Shown here one piece after another: positions 51,377-59,457 of a stretch of DNA of 64,000 nt (position 1 is the stretch's first letter; every line of letters begins with the position of its first letter). The position numbers were made by a program, and so were the translations under genes. The stretch comes from JAJZVS01 sp963708095. Its GTDB lineage: Bacteria > Pseudomonadota > Alphaproteobacteria > Acetobacterales > Acetobacteraceae. The notes under the pieces are model-generated. The model was not told the DNA's origin. It saw only the letters and a program-made list of their open reading frames with translations, and did not search any database. The DNA lies in NCBI GenBank assembly GCA_963708095.1, contig OY970182.1, positions 3,348,001-3,412,000 of the forward strand. Reading direction: 5' to 3'.

Positions 51377-52462
51377 TTACCGGAGGTTACGGGTGACGAG
51401 GGTCGTGGCTTCGCCGGCGGTAAGGGTGCCGGTCATCGGCGCGTGCAGCTCGTGCTGGAAGCGGCGGATGGCGGCACGGGTGTCGGAACCGAAGATCCCG
51501 TCCACCGTGCCGTCATAATAGCCGAGCCCGGAGAGCGCGGTCTGCACCTGCCGGCGTTGTGCGTCGGTCATGTCGGCTTCCGCCGGCAGCTGGGCGGAAG
51601 ACGCCGGTGCGGTGGTGGGCGGCGTCTGGGTCGCTGTTTTCGCGGCGGGCGCAGCCGGCGGCGGCGCTCCGGCCAGGAAGACCGAGGTCGCCGGCGGGTG
51701 CAGCGCCACGACCGTGGCCGCGGGGCCGGCCTTGGCAAGCCCGGCGCGGAGGCCGGCGAACAAGGCGTCGGTCCCCACCTGCGGTCCCGCCAGCCCGGCC
51801 ACCAGGCCGGTGGCAAGCGGCGTCGGCGTGTCGGCGGTGGCCGCCTCCCGGATGACGACCATGCCGAGCGGCGCGGGGACCGGCCCGGTCCCGGAGATGC
51901 CGAGATCGGGCGGTCCCGGCACGTCCGGCCGCGCCGCGAGGTCGAGCGCCAGAACGGCGGCACGCGAACGCGACGCCAGCACGCGCAGCAGCGGCGCGAC
52001 CAGCACGCCCTGGGTCAGCACGTCGGTCGGCCGCGCCAGAGTGGCGGATGCCGGCAGGTAGAAGCTGCGCCCACCCAGACCGACGGCGTAGCCGCAGAGA
52101 TAGGCGAAGGCGGGCGCGGAGGGGGCTGCGGTGAGCCGGCTGGAGAAATCGCCGATCGCGCCGTCGACCTGGCCCAGCGCCCCGTCCTCGCGTTCGACCA
52201 CCTGGAACCCGAGGCGGCGCAGCGCAGCCGCAACGGCATGTGCCGACAGCGCGCAGGCGGGCAGCGGCGGCAAGGCGGCGTAACTGGCGGTGCCGATCAC
52301 CAGGGCGATGCCCGATGCGGGCGGTACCGAAGGTGCGGCGGGGGCCGCTGCTCCGGCCGGCGCGGCCGCCGTCGCCGATCCTGCCGCCGCCAGCAGCAGC
52401 GCGGCCGGCAGGACGCACCGCAGGGTGCGTGACCCCCTGAGCAGATTTCGGTGCAGAACCAT
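51377..52462 (-). CDS. Caspase-like pseudoenzyme with peptidoglycan-binding domain
   Basis: 361 aa. Signal peptide (about 1-32), then a caspase (C14) fold starting ALVIGTASYAALPPLP at residue 53. The catalytic His position reads LCGYAVG (Y125 instead of the H of SGHG), and the Cys position reads LALDLAARPD (A176 instead of the Cys of DACR), so both active residues are lost. After an Ala/Pro-rich linker comes a PG_binding_1 domain (about 305-361: VQTALSGLGYYDGTVDGIFG). Probably periplasmic, binding peptidoglycan. It is the first gene of the operon with the haem sensor (7-nt gap) and kinase. Confidence 0.7.
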   Translation of the reverse strand: MVLHRNLLRGSRTLRCVLPAALLLAAAGSATAAAPAGAAAPAAPSVPPASGIALVIGTASYAALPPLPACALSAHAVAAALRRLGFQVVEREDGALGQVDGAIGDFSSRLTAAPSAPAFAYLCGYAVGLGGRSFYLPASATLARPTDVLTQGVLVAPLLRVLASRSRAAVLALDLAARPDVPGPPDLGISGTGPVPAPLGMVVIREAATADTPTPLATGLVAGLAGPQVGTDALFAGLRAGLAKAGPAATVVALHPPATSVFLAGAPPPAAPAAKTATQTPPTTAPASSAQLPAEADMTDAQRRQVQTALSGLGYYDGTVDGIFGSDTRAAIRRFQHELHAPMTGTLTAGEATTLVTRNLR

Positions 52463-52599
52463 GATACGTCCCCGCCGTTCCCGTCACACGCCCGAAATGG
52501 CCGGACAGCTCCCGTCTAACCGAGATGGCGCGCGCTGGGTAGACGGTTGTTGGTACCACCGGTTGCAGGCATCCGGCGCGACTGCCCGCGCCGGCGCGG

Positions 52600-53328
52600 C
52601 TAGACGGCCAGAAATCCTACCGTCGTCCCCTCCAACACCACCGCGGTCAGCTTGCCGCCGAATACCGCGCCGGTGTCGATCGCGATCCGATTGTCCCGCA
52701 CCACCGGGGCTTTGACCGGCGTGTGACCGTGCACCACCACCGCGCCCAGCTTCTGCTCGGTGTAGAGGAAGGGCTGGCGGATGCGCAGCAGGTCCTCCGG
52801 CGCCTGCGCGTCCAGCGGGACGCCGGGGCGGACGCCGGCGTGCACGAACAGATACCCCCCCTCGGCGCGCTGCAGCGCGAGGCCGCGGAGGAATGCCAGG
52901 TGCCCCGGCGGCAGGCCGGGCACCCAGGCCTCGCGCGGGCCGTCCGGGTCGATGCCATAGCTTTCCAACGTGGGCCGGCCGCCCTGGAACAGCCAGTCGG
53001 TGCCGGCGGCGCGGTCGCCGTCCAGCGCGTCCAGCATGGTGCGCTCGTGGTTGCCCATCAGGTTCACTACCTCGACCCCCACCGGGACCCCCACCGGCAG
53101 GGCGGGGCCGGCGAGCAGGCGGGCGATCACGCCCGCGCTGTCCGGGCCGCGGTCGACATAATCGCCGATATGCAGCAGCAGTGGCGCGGCCACCGGGCGA
53201 CGGGCGAGGTCCTCGGCGATCGCCGCGTGCAGGGCGCCGAGCTGTCCGGCGCAGCCATGCACGTCGCCCACCGCGTAGACACGCCGCCCTGGCGGCAGCG
53301 CGGCGGGGGCGGGGGAGAGGTCGATCAT
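52600..53328 (-). CDS. PPP-family metallophosphoesterase (Ser/Thr phosphatase type)
   Basis: 242 aa. The bimetal motifs are in order: GDVHG, GDYVDRGPDS, GNHE, and HGHTP, with a late His in FVHAG. These define bacterial PPP-type protein phosphatases (or ApaH-like hydrolases). Start ATG 53328. It is transcribed in the same direction as, and 137 bp upstream of, the caspase-like gene, so it could counteract the Ser/Thr kinase of that operon, but a diadenosine tetraphosphatase role is equally possible from sequence. Confidence 0.8.
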   Translation of the reverse strand: MIDLSPAPAALPPGRRVYAVGDVHGCAGQLGALHAAIAEDLARRPVAAPLLLHIGDYVDRGPDSAGVIARLLAGPALPVGVPVGVEVVNLMGNHERTMLDALDGDRAAGTDWLFQGGRPTLESYGIDPDGPREAWVPGLPPGHLAFLRGLALQRAEGGYLFVHAGVRPGVPLDAQAPEDLLRIRQPFLYTEQKLGAVVVHGHTPVKAPVVRDNRIAIDTGAVFGGKLTAVVLEGTTVGFLAV

Positions 53329-53603
53329 CGGGGCAGGACCTGTTGCGGGCCACCGGTGTCGCCGGGCGGCCACGGCGGCGTCAAGCCCGCCGGGTGGGGT
53401 GGACGGGGCGATCTGTTGCCCGGGCAAATCGGCGCGGACAGCGGGCTTCTTCGCCTCTCCCGCGCTGAGGGAGAGGCGGAAGAGACCGCGCCGATGTTCC
53501 GGGTCAGGCGATCACCCTGGCCGGATACCCGCATCGCTTGCATCGGCGCCCGCGGTCTGCGACCTTCCGATGCCATCGTAATTAAACCAGCCGGAGGTCG
53601 GAC

Positions 53604-54872
53604 GTGGACGAGCAGGGTTCAGGGCCGGGGGGCAGCGATAGCCCCACCGGGATCACCCCTACCGGGATCGCCCCCACCGGAATAGCGCTGTCGGCGTTCA
53701 ATCCCGAATTCCGGGAATGCCCGCACCAGGTCCTGAACCGGCTGCGTGCCACCGAGCCGGTGCACCAGGACCGCCAGTTCGATCGTGTGGTGCTGACCCG
53801 CCACGCCGATATCGAAGCCGTGCTGGGCGACCGTTCGCTCGGCGCCGATCCGCGCAAATCCCGCCCCGGCTCGTTCGTGCGCATGGCGCAGATCGTCGAC
53901 GAGACCTACCAGCCCACCATGCTCAACACCGACGATCCCGAGCACAAGCGGCTGCGCAGCCTGGTCGCGCAAGGCTTCAACCTGCGCGCGGTGGAGGCGA
54001 TGCGCGGACGCATCGCCGCGGTCGCGGGCAATCTGCTGGATGCGCTGGCCGGGCGCGACCACTTCGACCTGGTGGAGGAGTTCGCCGGTCCGCTGCCCAC
54101 CATCGTGATCGCCGAGATGCTCGGTGTGGATGCCGCCGACCAGAAGGATTTCAAGCGCTGGTCGGATGCACTGGTGATGTGCCTCAACCCGCGCCGCTCG
54201 GCCGAGCAGGACACGGCGCTGGCCTGGAGTCGGGAGAATCTGGGCACCTATTTCCGCCGGGTGATCGGGGAACGGCGCGCGAAGCGCGGCACCGATCTCA
54301 TCAGCGCGTTGGTCGCGGCCGAGGAGGACGGGGAGAAGCTGACTGAGCAGGAGGTCGTCAACACCGCGAACCTGCTGCTCGCGGCGGGCAACGTCACCAC
54401 CACGGACCTGATCGGCAACGCGGCGCTGACCCTGCTGCGCCATCCCGACCAGATGCAGAAGCTGCGCGACCGGCCTGAGCTGATCCGCAACGCGATCGAG
54501 GAGGTGCTGCGCTTCGACCCGCCGGTGACCTCCACCTTGCGGATCACGCATGTGGAGCGCGAGATCGACGGCGTGCGCATGGCGCCGGGACAGACACTGG
54601 ATTGCGTGATCCTGGGCGCCGGGCACGATCCGGCCTTGCATGCGGATGCCGAGCGGTTCGATATCGAGCGCGCCAATACGACCCATTCGGCGTTCGGCGG
54701 CGGGGCGCATTTCTGCCTCGGCGCGCCGCTGGCGCGGGCAGAGTCGCAGATCGCGATCCCGTTGCTGCTGGCGCGGTTCCCCCGACTGCGGCTCGATCCG
54801 GAGCGGCCGGCGGAGCACAAGGTGGCGCCGCCGTTCAACGGGCCGGCCGCGCTATGGGTGCGGACGGACTGA
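53604..54872 (+). CDS. Cytochrome P450 with short N-terminal PTGI repeats
   Basis: 422 aa soluble P450. Haem-ligand motif FGGGAHFCLGAPLARAE with C371; the I-helix is AAGNVTTTDLIGN (one residue longer than the canonical AGxDTT but with the Thr pair); the ExxR is in LRDRPELIRNAIEEVLRFDPP. Class I bacterial P450, needing a ferredoxin partner not found nearby. The start GTG 53604 has GGAGG at 8 nt. Residues 14-28 are three copies of PTGI(T/A), encoded by 15-bp direct repeats at 53643-53687, which look like a slipped-strand expansion in the leader rather than folded protein. Confidence 0.87.
   Translation: MDEQGSGPGGSDSPTGITPTGIAPTGIALSAFNPEFRECPHQVLNRLRATEPVHQDRQFDRVVLTRHADIEAVLGDRSLGADPRKSRPGSFVRMAQIVDETYQPTMLNTDDPEHKRLRSLVAQGFNLRAVEAMRGRIAAVAGNLLDALAGRDHFDLVEEFAGPLPTIVIAEMLGVDAADQKDFKRWSDALVMCLNPRRSAEQDTALAWSRENLGTYFRRVIGERRAKRGTDLISALVAAEEDGEKLTEQEVVNTANLLLAAGNVTTTDLIGNAALTLLRHPDQMQKLRDRPELIRNAIEEVLRFDPPVTSTLRITHVEREIDGVRMAPGQTLDCVILGAGHDPALHADAERFDIERANTTHSAFGGGAHFCLGAPLARAESQIAIPLLLARFPRLRLDPERPAEHKVAPPFNGPAALWVRTD
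53643..53687 (+). repeat. Three 15-bp direct repeats in the P450 leader
   Basis: Three 15-bp units, one after another, each encoding PTGI plus T or A. The copies differ at a few positions. Nothing in the P450 fold requires this, so it is a tandem repeat within coding DNA. Confidence 0.8.
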
Positions 54873-55258
54873 CGGGGGGGCGGGGCGCGCCAGGATATTG
54901 TCCGTCGAGGCTGTGCCCTGTGCCCCGAGCGGTCATCTCCCCCCGATCTGCTTGGACGAACGGCGTCGCGATCCGCTTCTCCGCATGCGCGGCACCGCGG
55001 CCAATGGGCCTCGTCTATCATATCAATGATCTTTACTGACCCGGTCGCCGCCGGCCGCTATGTCCGCGCGGCATAGAGCCGCCGGCCGATCGGCGCCGCG
55101 GCGGATTGGCGTCGCCTATCGTGTCATCGCCGATGACGGCACCCTGACCTGAGAAGCGGCCCACGTTACGGCTATGCCCGCGGGGCCTGCTCACGGTCGG
55201 TTGGACCCTTGATAACTGTTATTAAGACTGCCACTTTGGGGCAACTGGAGGACCGAAG
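54873..55258. other. Intergenic region upstream of the ParDE pair
   Basis: 386 bp. The first 170 bp show no gene. A loosely paired inverted repeat (CGCCGGCCGCTATG to CATAGAGCCGCCGG at about 55046-55085) can form a hairpin that could end the P450 transcript. The last 60 bp include the ParDE operator candidate and an AT-rich start region. Confidence 0.4.
55209..55225 (+). promoter_or_regulatory. Operator candidate for parDE
   Basis: TTGATAACTGTTATTAA: 8-bp arms (TTGATAAC and GTTATTAA) around one base, with a single mismatch, 34 bp before parD. AT-rich inverted repeats here fit autoregulation by a ribbon-helix-helix antitoxin; this is inferred. Confidence 0.5.
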
Positions 55259-55516
55259 ATGATTAGTGCTGACCTTGGACAACAGCTTGAAAGCTTCGTC
55301 GTGAAGCTGGTCGAGTTTGGCCGCTACAACTCGAAAAGCGAAGTGTTGCGCGAAGGCGTTCGGCTCATTCAGGACCGGGAGGCCCGGCTAGCCGCGTTGG
55401 ACGCCTCCATCGCGCGCGGCATCACCGATGCCGACGCCGGCCGTACCAAGCCCGCGGACGAGGTTTTTGACCGCCTCGAAGATAAGTACCGCGCGATGGC
55501 AACCAAGTCGGCATGA
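55259..55516 (+). CDS. parD: ParD-like ribbon-helix-helix antitoxin
   Basis: 85 aa. MISADLGQQLESFVVKLVEFG begins the RHH DNA-binding fold, and GRYNSKSEVLREGVRLIQDRE is the typical CopG/ParD helix pair with SEVLREGVRL; the C-terminal 30 residues are the ParE-binding tail. ATG 55259 has GGAGGACCGAAG in front. It overlaps the toxin gene by 4 nt. Confidence 0.9.
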   Translation: MISADLGQQLESFVVKLVEFGRYNSKSEVLREGVRLIQDREARLAALDASIARGITDADAGRTKPADEVFDRLEDKYRAMATKSA

Positions 55517-55809
55517 TTGTCCATGTCTCAGCCGAAGCTGAGGCCGATTTGGAATCCATCGGCGACTACATCGCGCGGGACAACCCCATGCGGGCCGTGA
55601 GCTTCGTTCAGGAGCTGCGCGCGAAGTGCATGGACCTCTCAGATATGCCTGATGCGTTCCCGCTTGTCCCGCGTTACGAACGTCGCGGCATCCGTCGCCG
55701 CGCACATGGGAATTACCTGATTTTCTATCGTGGTCAAAACGACAAGGTTGCTGTCATCCATGTTCTACATGGGGCGATGGATTACGCCCCGATCCTCTTT
55801 CCGTCCTAA
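55513..55809 (+). CDS. parE: ParE/RelE-superfamily toxin
   Basis: 98 aa. RelE/ParE-fold toxin: MIVHVSAEAEADLESIGDYIARDN then a helix, MPDAFPLVPRYERRGIRRRAHGNYLIFYRG and a final VIHVLHGAMDYAPILF. Length is normal. Overlaps parD by an ATGA, so the two are translated together. It probably targets DNA gyrase as ParE proteins do, but could be a ribosome-dependent RNase. Confidence 0.88.
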   Translation: MIVHVSAEAEADLESIGDYIARDNPMRAVSFVQELRAKCMDLSDMPDAFPLVPRYERRGIRRRAHGNYLIFYRGQNDKVAVIHVLHGAMDYAPILFPS

Positions 55810-55880
55810 CCCGGTTCGAGCCGTCGCCATCGCCTCACAGCCGCGAAACAGGCGACGCTCCGCCAGCGCCGACGTGCTGC

Positions 55881-56450
55881 TCACGGCGCGGCCCCGGCCT
55901 CGGCCAAGGGCCGCGGCGATCCACCGAGCGGCGCGAGGCGCGCGCTCTCATGGGCGAGCAACCACCGCTTGCGCTCCAGGCCGCCGCCATAGCCGGTCAA
56001 CGAGGCGTCGGCGCCGATCACCCGATGGCAGGGGATGACGATGGCGACGGGGTTGGCGCCATTCGCTAGGCCCACGGCGCGCGTCGCCGAGGGCCGCCCG
56101 ATGCCGGCCGCGAGCGTGCCATAGCTGACGGTGCGCCCGACCGGGATGCGGCGCAGCGCGTCCCAGACCGTGCGCTGGAACGCCGTGCCGCCGGTCGCGG
56201 TCGGCAGTGCGGCGACGGCGTCGAGGTCGCCATCGAAATAGGCTTCCAGCGCCCGCCGGGCAGCGGAGGGGCGCGCGGCCTCGCGCAGCCGGAGCGTGCC
56301 GGCGCCGCAATACCGCCGCAGCAGGGTCAGCATGCGCGGCTCGTGGTCTTCCCATTCCAGCGCGCGCAGGCGGCGTTCGTCATCCGTGACGATCAGCATC
56401 CGGCCGGTCGGCGTGTTGGGGCGTTCGAGGGAGAAGGTCTGCACGGGCAT
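55881..56450 (-). CDS. ogt: Methylated-DNA-[protein]-cysteine S-methyltransferase (Ogt type)
   Basis: 189 aa. The active-site IPCHRV is intact (IVIPCHRVIGADASLTGYGGG), with the downstream NG-like YGGGLERKRWLL and a helix-turn-helix lead RTVSYGTLAAGIGRPSATRAVG. It directly reverses O6-alkylguanine by transferring the alkyl group to Cys. Start at ATG 56450 (MPVQTFSLE); a frame 11 residues longer exists. It is divergent from the ada-alkA fusion gene with a 152-bp spacer containing an inverted repeat. Confidence 0.9.
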   Translation of the reverse strand: MPVQTFSLERPNTPTGRMLIVTDDERRLRALEWEDHEPRMLTLLRRYCGAGTLRLREAARPSAARRALEAYFDGDLDAVAALPTATGGTAFQRTVWDALRRIPVGRTVSYGTLAAGIGRPSATRAVGLANGANPVAIVIPCHRVIGADASLTGYGGGLERKRWLLAHESARLAPLGGSPRPLAEAGAAP

Positions 56451-56462
56451 GGCGACGTCTCC

Positions 56463-56567
56463 GCGGTTTTGGACGCCGCACACATGGCCCCTGCGGCGGC
56501 CGTTCTCTGGCGGTTTTCGGACGTCATTGACGCGGCCGCGCTCATGATGACGATGTCCGAAAACCGC
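56463..56567. promoter_or_regulatory. Three related GCGGTTTT(C)GGAC sites between ogt and ada-alkA
   Basis: GCGGTTTTCGGAC at 56510-56522 and its exact reverse complement GTCCGAAAACCGC at 56555-56567 form a 13-bp perfect inverted repeat with a 32-bp spacer; a third, one-base-shorter copy GCGGTTTTGGAC is at 56463-56474. All lie between divergent alkylation-repair genes, so they are good candidates for binding by the Ada-type regulator domain encoded next to them. The E. coli Ada box (AAT/GCAA) is not seen. Confidence 0.5.
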
Positions 56568-56602
56568 TAGACCGTGCGGTGGCGCGTCGCCAACATAGCC
56601 GC

Positions 56603-58051
56603 ATGGACCTCGATCACGACGCCTGCTACCGCGCTATGAGCCTGCGCGATGCCCGCTTCGACGGCCGGTTCTTCATCGCCGTCAGGACCACGGGCATCTA
56701 TTGCCGGCCGATCTGTCCTGCGCGCACGCCGCGGTCGGAGAACGTCGTCTTCTACCCCACCGCGGCGGCAGCGCAGGAGGCGGGCTTTCGTCCGTGCCTG
56801 CGCTGCCGGCCGGAGACCGCGCCCGACCTGGGCGCGTGGCGCGGCACGTCGAATACCGTCTCGCGCGGCCTGGCGCTGATCGAGCTGGGCGCCCTGGACG
56901 AGGCCCCGGCCGAGGCCCTGGCCGGCCGCCTCGGCGTCGGCGAGCGGCAGTTGCGGCGGCTGTTCCGCCAGCATCTCGGCGCCTCACCGGTCGCCGTCGC
57001 ACAGACCCGCCGCGTGCTGCTCGCCAAGCAGCTCATCCACGAGACGCGCCTGCCGATGGCTGAGGTCGCCTTTGCCGCGGGCTTCGGCAGCGTGCGCCGG
57101 TTCAACGAGACCTTCCTCGCACTGTTCGGCCGGCCGCCCGGTGCGCTGCGCCGCGCGAGCGGGCCGGACGTTTCGGCCGGACCGCAAGGCGAGATCAGTC
57201 TTTTGCTCCGGTATCATCCGCCGTACGACTGGCCGGCGATGCTGGAGTTCTTGCGCCGGCGGGCAATTGCCGGCATCGAGCGCGTCACCGCCGATGGCTA
57301 CGCGCGAACGGTGCAGTTGGACGGCGTTCAGGGGACGGTCGCGGTGCGGCTCGGCGACCGGAACGCGCTGCGCGCGACGGTGCGGTTTCCCAGGCTGTCG
57401 GCCTTGCCCGCGCTCATCGCACGGCTGCGGCGGGTGTTCGACCTGGCGGCCGATCCGGTCGCGATCGCAGCCCATCTCGCCCAAGATCCGGTGCTGGCGC
57501 CGCTGGTGAAGGAGCGGCCGGGGCTGCGCGTGCCGGGCGCCTGGGACGGCTTCGAGCTGGCGATCCGCGCCGTGTTGGGGCAGCAGATCACGGTTTCCGC
57601 CGCCGTGCGTCTGGCGGGGAGGATGGTGGCCGCGCATGGCGAGCACCTCGCGGCGCCGGACGGCGCGCTGACGCATGTGTTTCCGTGCCCGGAGGTTTTG
57701 GCGGCGGCCGACCTCGCAACGCTCGGGATGCCAGGTAGCCGGGCGGCGGCGCTGTCGGCGGTGGCTGCGGCCGCCGTGGCCGACCGGCACCTGTTCGACA
57801 CGACCGGCGGCCTCGACGATGCCGTGCGGCGGCTGCGTTCGATCCGTGGCGTGGGCGAATGGACGGCGCAGTACATTGCCCTGCGGCAGCTTCGCGAGCC
57901 GGACGCCTTTCCCGCCACCGATATCGGCCTGATGCGCGCCATCGCCCGGCAGGGGGGACGCGGGCATTCGTCGGCCGAACTGCTGGACCGGGCCGATGCG
58001 TGGCGGCCCTGGCGCGCCTATGCCGCGCAACATCTGTGGGCTTCGGCCTGA
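56603..58051 (+). CDS. Ada regulator - AlkA glycosylase fusion
   Basis: 482 aa. N-terminal Ada zinc domain with four Cys (GIYCRPICPAR ... FRPCLRCRPE) that accepts methyl groups from phosphotriesters; an AraC-type HTH about 85-180 (LAGRLGVGERQLRRLFRQHLGASP and AEVAFAAGFGSVRRF); then an AlkA N domain and a HhH-GPD glycosylase with IRGVGEWTAQYIALRQL followed by the catalytic Asp in FPATDIGL. It both senses and repairs alkylation damage, excising 3-methyladenine and related bases. ATG 56603 fits the family; GTG 56579 is also in frame. Same architecture as mycobacterial AdaA-AlkA. Confidence 0.92.
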   Translation: MDLDHDACYRAMSLRDARFDGRFFIAVRTTGIYCRPICPARTPRSENVVFYPTAAAAQEAGFRPCLRCRPETAPDLGAWRGTSNTVSRGLALIELGALDEAPAEALAGRLGVGERQLRRLFRQHLGASPVAVAQTRRVLLAKQLIHETRLPMAEVAFAAGFGSVRRFNETFLALFGRPPGALRRASGPDVSAGPQGEISLLLRYHPPYDWPAMLEFLRRRAIAGIERVTADGYARTVQLDGVQGTVAVRLGDRNALRATVRFPRLSALPALIARLRRVFDLAADPVAIAAHLAQDPVLAPLVKERPGLRVPGAWDGFELAIRAVLGQQITVSAAVRLAGRMVAAHGEHLAAPDGALTHVFPCPEVLAAADLATLGMPGSRAAALSAVAAAAVADRHLFDTTGGLDDAVRRLRSIRGVGEWTAQYIALRQLREPDAFPATDIGLMRAIARQGGRGHSSAELLDRADAWRPWRAYAAQHLWASA

Positions 58052-58272
58052 GCGGGGTGATTGCGCCATGCGCCATGACGGTGCGGTTCAAGGACCGCAC
58101 GCCTCGCCCTTCGCCGACGGGGGGTCGAAATATCCGGGCGGTCCCGATTTGCCTTCGCTCATTGCGCCGCCCCGGTTTGAGTGATGGGTGACGCCGCCGC
58201 GAGCAGCCACCGACATAGGAGCTCGACGGGGTGGCATGGCGGCGCAGGTAGAGAGGCCCAGCGCGGCCAGGA

Positions 58273-58474
58273 GCCGCCCGGCTGTAGCGCTATGTCGCAG
58301 ACATGCTGTAGCGCTATGTCGCAGACATAGAGCTGGACGCATACAACGCTCGGCAGCGTGGAGCCGTAGAGGAAAGACCACGGCGCCATCGTTGCCCTGC
58401 ACGGGCATCTGCCGCGTCGCGGCGTAGCGGTTCGCGAGCGCGACCCCCCTTGCTTCCTTTGGCGTCAACGGCAC
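58273..58474 (-). pseudogene. trbG: Remnant of a trbG/VirB9 conjugal transfer gene
   Basis: Minus strand from about 58474: PLTPKEARGVALANRY, MPVQGNDGAVVF, then (after one extra base) LYGSTLPSVVC, LYVCDIALQ. This is the VirB9/TrbG pattern W/RY...P...DG.V.FLYG.T.PSVVC.PL..CDIALQ.GE. A frameshift at about 58380 and a 24-bp tandem duplication (58281-58328) that repeats VCDIALQ break it, and neither the N-terminal signal part nor the C-terminal half is present. Confidence 0.7.
58281..58328. repeat. 24-bp tandem duplication inside the trbG remnant
   Basis: Two adjacent exact copies (58281-58304, 58305-58328). The central CTATGTC-GCA-GACATAG is a perfect palindrome with 7-bp arms in the second copy. 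The duplication lies inside the broken trbG frame and so arose after, or by, the decay. Confidence 0.9.
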
Positions 58475-58793
58475 CGGCGCCCGATGTTAAGCAGCCCCGC
58501 CCACGCGAGCCGATGCGACCGACGGTAGAAGACGTGCGGCCAAATGTGGATTTTCCGCTCAGATTCCCGCGCTCCTGGCGTCCATCGGCCGACCGGCAGC
58601 TCTGCTGGATTCACCAGCGATCCGGCCGTTGCGGGGACGGAGGGATCGGGGCATATGCTGCCCTCGTGGCCGGCGAAGAAGCCCTTCATCCGGGGAATCC
58701 GGGGTTAAGCGTCCCTTGCCCCGACGGCGTCGGACGCCATATCGGGCGGCAGGGCGGTTCGGCTCGACGCGCCCGCCTGTGGAGACCGGTCCC
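58475..58793. other. Region without recognised features
   Basis: About 320 bp between the trbG remnant and the cupin gene. No protein-coding homology, RNA or repeat could be recognised on either strand; it may be further decayed conjugative DNA. Confidence 0.4.
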
Positions 58794-59222
58794 ATGACGC
58801 AGCTCCTGGCGAGCGGCAAGTCCGCGCGCTTCGATCTCAACGAGATCGCGAAATCCTTTCCCCCCAGTGCCGACACTTTGCTCCTCGACACCTATTTGAC
58901 GAACGAGGACGCGGCGAGTTCGCGGGTGTTCCGCGTCTACCGCCCGACGCCGCCGCACTACCACGCGACCTGCGACGAATATCTGTATGTGCTGTCCGGG
59001 CGCGGAACCTTCTGGATGGAGACCGCCGAGAACGGCGGCACGTTCGGCCCCGGGCAATTGCTGTTCTTCCGGCGCAGCGTGGTGCACGCCCTGCCGGACA
59101 TCATCGAAGGGCCGGTCGTCTTCCTGTCGGTCGACACGCCCCGCCGCGATCCCCGCGACATCATCTTCGTCAATCCGGCGGACGGCACGCCGGAGAGTTT
59201 CATTCGCGACAAGAGCCGCTGA
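58794..59222 (+). CDS. Cupin-domain protein
   Basis: 142 aa single cupin. Motif 1 is RPTPPHYHATCDEYLYVLSGRG with His, His and Glu ligands in the usual G(X)5HXH(X)3,4E(X)6G pattern; motif 2 is FGPGQLLFFRRSVVHAL with the final His. A divalent-metal site is therefore likely. The C-terminus (RDPRDIIFVNPADGTPESFI) is typical of a group of small alphaproteobacterial cupins of unknown substrate. ATG 58794 has GTGGAGACCGGTCCC. Stand-alone gene. Confidence 0.8.
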   Translation: MTQLLASGKSARFDLNEIAKSFPPSADTLLLDTYLTNEDAASSRVFRVYRPTPPHYHATCDEYLYVLSGRGTFWMETAENGGTFGPGQLLFFRRSVVHALPDIIEGPVVFLSVDTPRRDPRDIIFVNPADGTPESFIRDKSR

Positions 59223-59339
59223 GTCGCTGCGTGGACGTCCGCCGCCATCATGGCTGCCGCCTTCGGGCGGGCGGGCTAAGGGCGGTTGCATATGTGCGCA
59301 TTGCATCCACTCAATTGGCTCCGCGTTATCAATTGTATA

Positions 59340-59372
59340 GGCGGACAGTTACGCGTAATCGCTCGATCCGCC
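59340..59372 (-). terminator. Possible terminator hairpin downstream of aqpZ
   Basis: GGCGGA (59340-59345) pairs with TCCGCC (59367-59372), loop of 21 bases, 85 bp past the aqpZ stop in an AT-rich stretch with two CAATTG sites. Weak; offered only because no other terminator is seen in the 235-bp gap. Confidence 0.25.
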
Positions 59373-59457
59373 AAATTAACTCTTTGCTTTTCCGGGAGGC
59401 CCTTGCCCGCCTTTTGGCGCCAGCGACCATCCGATGATGGCGATTTTCCGCCGTCCG

